Source: Candidatus Hydrogenedentota bacterium
Lineage (GTDB): Bacteria; Hydrogenedentota; Hydrogenedentia; Hydrogenedentales; SLHB01
Assembly: GCA_026387845.1 (NCBI GenBank)
Contig: JAPLKX010000179.1
Coordinates: forward strand, 1 to 7,991
Length of the DNA: 7,991 bases
Direction: 5' to 3'
A program made the translations under genes and the position numbers. Below, piece after piece: positions 6,900 to 7,991 of the stretch (positions within the stretch are counted from its first letter, which is position 1; each line of letters opens with the position of its first letter). A model generated the notes under the pieces. The model ran no database searches. It was given only the letters and a program-made list of their open reading frames with translations, and was not told the DNA's origin.

Positions 6900-7082
6900 T
6901 TATTCGGTGATGGGGAAGCCGCCCTTTTCGATCTCTTCCGCTTCCAGCCATTCTTGAATGGCTATTTGAATGTTTTCCACCGCTTCCTCGCGTGTTGCCC
7001 CCTGTGAATGGCATCCACGGAGCATGGGACAACTCACCGCCACACCCTCCTCGGACTCTATGAAAAGCACCGGAAAATCCAT
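6900..7082 (-). CDS. HicB-like (UPF0150-type) small protein, no HicA seen
   Basis: Sixty residues with the HicB partial RNase H-like fold pattern: an N-terminal strand FPVLFIESEEGVAVSCPMLRGC (3-24), the hallmark S-Q-G-x-T-x-E-E-A segment (SQGATREEA, 26-34), and an amphipathic helix ENIQIAIQEWLE. In HicAB systems HicB masks the HicA mRNA interferase and represses the operon through a C-terminal DNA-binding domain. That domain is absent here, and the protein matches the short stand-alone type in length. The ATG at 7082 has a good SD (AGGGAG, spacing 9) and a plausible promoter just upstream. The flanking gaps (84 bp to lhr, 54 bp to the next gene) are too small for an intact hicA. Function as an antitoxin is therefore uncertain; a solitary HicB-domain protein of unknown role is equally possible. 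Confidence 0.8.
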   Translation of the reverse strand: MDFPVLFIESEEGVAVSCPMLRGCHSQGATREEAVENIQIAIQEWLEAEEIEKGGFPITE

Positions 7083-7091
7083 TAGTTTAGG

Positions 7092-7097
7092 CTCCCT
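7092..7097 (-). promoter_or_regulatory. Shine-Dalgarno site of the HicB-like gene
   Basis: The - strand reads AGGGAG, nine bases before the ATG at 7082. It supports this small gene as translated and fixes its start. Confidence 0.6.
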
Positions 7098-7104
7098 TGA
7101 CTAA

Positions 7105-7134
7105 ATTGTACCCTCCCTCCAAAACGGTCGACAA
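7105..7134 (-). promoter_or_regulatory. Candidate sigma70-type promoter for the HicB-like gene
   Basis: On the - strand, TTGTCG (7129-7134, four of six consensus bases) and TACAAT (7105-7110, five of six) are separated by 18 bp. Transcription would start near 7098, just ahead of the SD at 7092-7097, giving a very short leader. The -35 box begins three bases after the stop codon of the upstream gene, so the 54-bp gap is just large enough for an independent promoter. Predicted from sequence only. Confidence 0.4.
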
Positions 7135-7136
7135 AT

Positions 7137-7991
7137 CTATCCCAGCCAATCGTCGAGGTGTTCCGCCACGAACTCGTCGTCGGCCAGGTGCGGGTAGGCC
7201 GCGCAGACACGGTCAATCTCTTCGGCTTGTCCGGGAGAGAGAGTCTCGGCCGGGTCGAGCGTCCAGGTTCCTTCGAGGAGGCCCTGGCGGGTGAGGATTG
7301 CATGGATGCCGGGGATGCATCCGGCGAAGTTGTTGGCAGCGTCAAAGGCGGCGGCGTTGGTGTCGGTGATTTGGGCGGCGCGCGTCAGCAGTTCCTGGGG
7401 AATCGGTGCGGCGGAATCGGCGATCCAGTGACATTCGTCGAGCAGTTCGACGGCCTTTTTCGTCCAGAAGGCCCAGTGGCCGAGGAGGCCGCCGACAATG
7501 TGCAAGGAGATGCCGCCGATTTTGTATGTGGTGAGCAGGTCGAGGACGATGTTGTCGTCGTTGCCCGTGTAGAGTGCGATTTCGTTGGCGCGCCCGGACT
7601 CGGCGACGCCGCGGATCACATCGAGCGTCTGGTACCGGTTGAACGGTGCGATCTTGATAGCCACCACGTTTTGGATCTGTGCGAAGCGCCGCCAGAACTC
7701 GACGGGCAGCAGCCGGCCGCCGACGGCGGGCTGGAGGTAAAAGCCGAACAGCGGAATGATTTCGGCCACGGCGGCGCAGTGGTCGATGAGGTCATTGACG
7801 GAGGCGTCTTTCATTGCGCCGAGGCTGAGGAGGCCGGCGTGATATCCAACAGAGGCAATGAATTCGGCTTCGGAAACGGCCTGCGCCGTTTTCCCGCAGA
7901 TACCGCCGATCTTGGCGATGGCGCGCCCGGGGGATGCCGAAATCGCGTCGATGGTCTCGCCGGCCAGCGCGATGACGGGCTTGAACAGGCC
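7137..7991 (-). CDS. Dihydrodipicolinate synthase/N-acetylneuraminate lyase family enzyme, 5' end outside window
   Basis: C-terminal 284 residues of a class I, Schiff-base-forming (beta/alpha)8 aldolase/lyase. The frame stays open from the right window edge to the TAG at 7137-7139. A Met codon at 7814 is internal: barrel sequence such as EAEFIASVGYHAGLLSLGA lies before it. The Tyr of FGFYLQP corresponds to the catalytic Tyr of the family's Y-N-x-P motif, and the Lys of VVAIKIAP to the Schiff-base Lys normally found in G-[IV]-K-D. The following YTGNDD fits the strand that carries G-x-D in the family. The surrounding residues differ clearly from true DapA, so lysine biosynthesis should not be assumed; many such paralogues act on sugar acids or other 2-oxo acids. 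The N-terminal motif that would help assign substrate is off the window. It is followed by the HicB-like gene after 54 bp on the same strand. Confidence 0.85.
   Translation of the reverse strand, partial: GLFKPVIALAGETIDAISASPGRAIAKIGGICGKTAQAVSEAEFIASVGYHAGLLSLGAMKDASVNDLIDHCAAVAEIIPLFGFYLQPAVGGRLLPVEFWRRFAQIQNVVAIKIAPFNRYQTLDVIRGVAESGRANEIALYTGNDDNIVLDLLTTYKIGGISLHIVGGLLGHWAFWTKKAVELLDECHWIADSAAPIPQELLTRAAQITDTNAAAFDAANNFAGCIPGIHAILTRQGLLEGTWTLDPAETLSPGQAEEIDRVCAAYPHLADDEFVAEHLDDWLG

Overview
The window is GC-rich bacterial chromosome. Shine-Dalgarno sequences precede several genes, and the proteins are typical of large soil or sediment bacteria: a full-length Lhr helicase, a divergent DapA-superfamily enzyme, an exported creatininase-family protein, an AbiE component and a HicB-like protein. 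Acidobacteriota (Solibacter/Bryobacter-like) or a similar phylum fits, but nothing in the sequence proves a taxon.

Layout. (1) Positions 2-907, + strand: the 3' part of an AbiEii-type nucleotidyltransferase toxin gene, cut by the left edge. (2) Positions 927-1049, - strand: a broken copy of the last ~40 codons of the lhr gene that lies 1.2 kb away. (3) Positions 1051-2013, - strand: a creatininase-family protein with a lipoprotein signal peptide. (4) Positions 2139-6815, - strand: a complete 1558-residue Lhr superfamily 2 helicase, which carries a 117-bp perfect-armed palindrome in frame within its coding sequence (3305-3421). (5) Positions 6900-7082, - strand: a 60-residue HicB-like protein with its own SD and a plausible sigma70-type promoter. 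(6) Positions 7137-7991, - strand: the C-terminal 284 residues of a dihydrodipicolinate synthase/N-acetylneuraminate lyase superfamily enzyme, cut by the right edge.

The two most unusual structures both concern lhr. First, its last 116 bp are duplicated (934-1049 and 2158-2273, 113/116 identical, direct orientation), and the copies bracket the creatininase gene. This looks like the scar of an insertion or tandem duplication that displaced the 3' end of lhr or left a truncated second copy. Second, a REP/BIME-like palindromic element of exactly 39 codons sits inside lhr, probably in a linker of the C-terminal region. It adds a peptide without breaking the frame, and its loop would stay open if inverted.

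The genes do not form an obvious pathway. AbiEii and the HicB-like protein are toxin-antitoxin or defence types, Lhr is a nucleic-acid repair or processing helicase, and the two enzymes are metabolic. All genes except AbiEii are on the - strand, but gap sizes and the separate SD/promoter signals suggest mostly independent transcription units.
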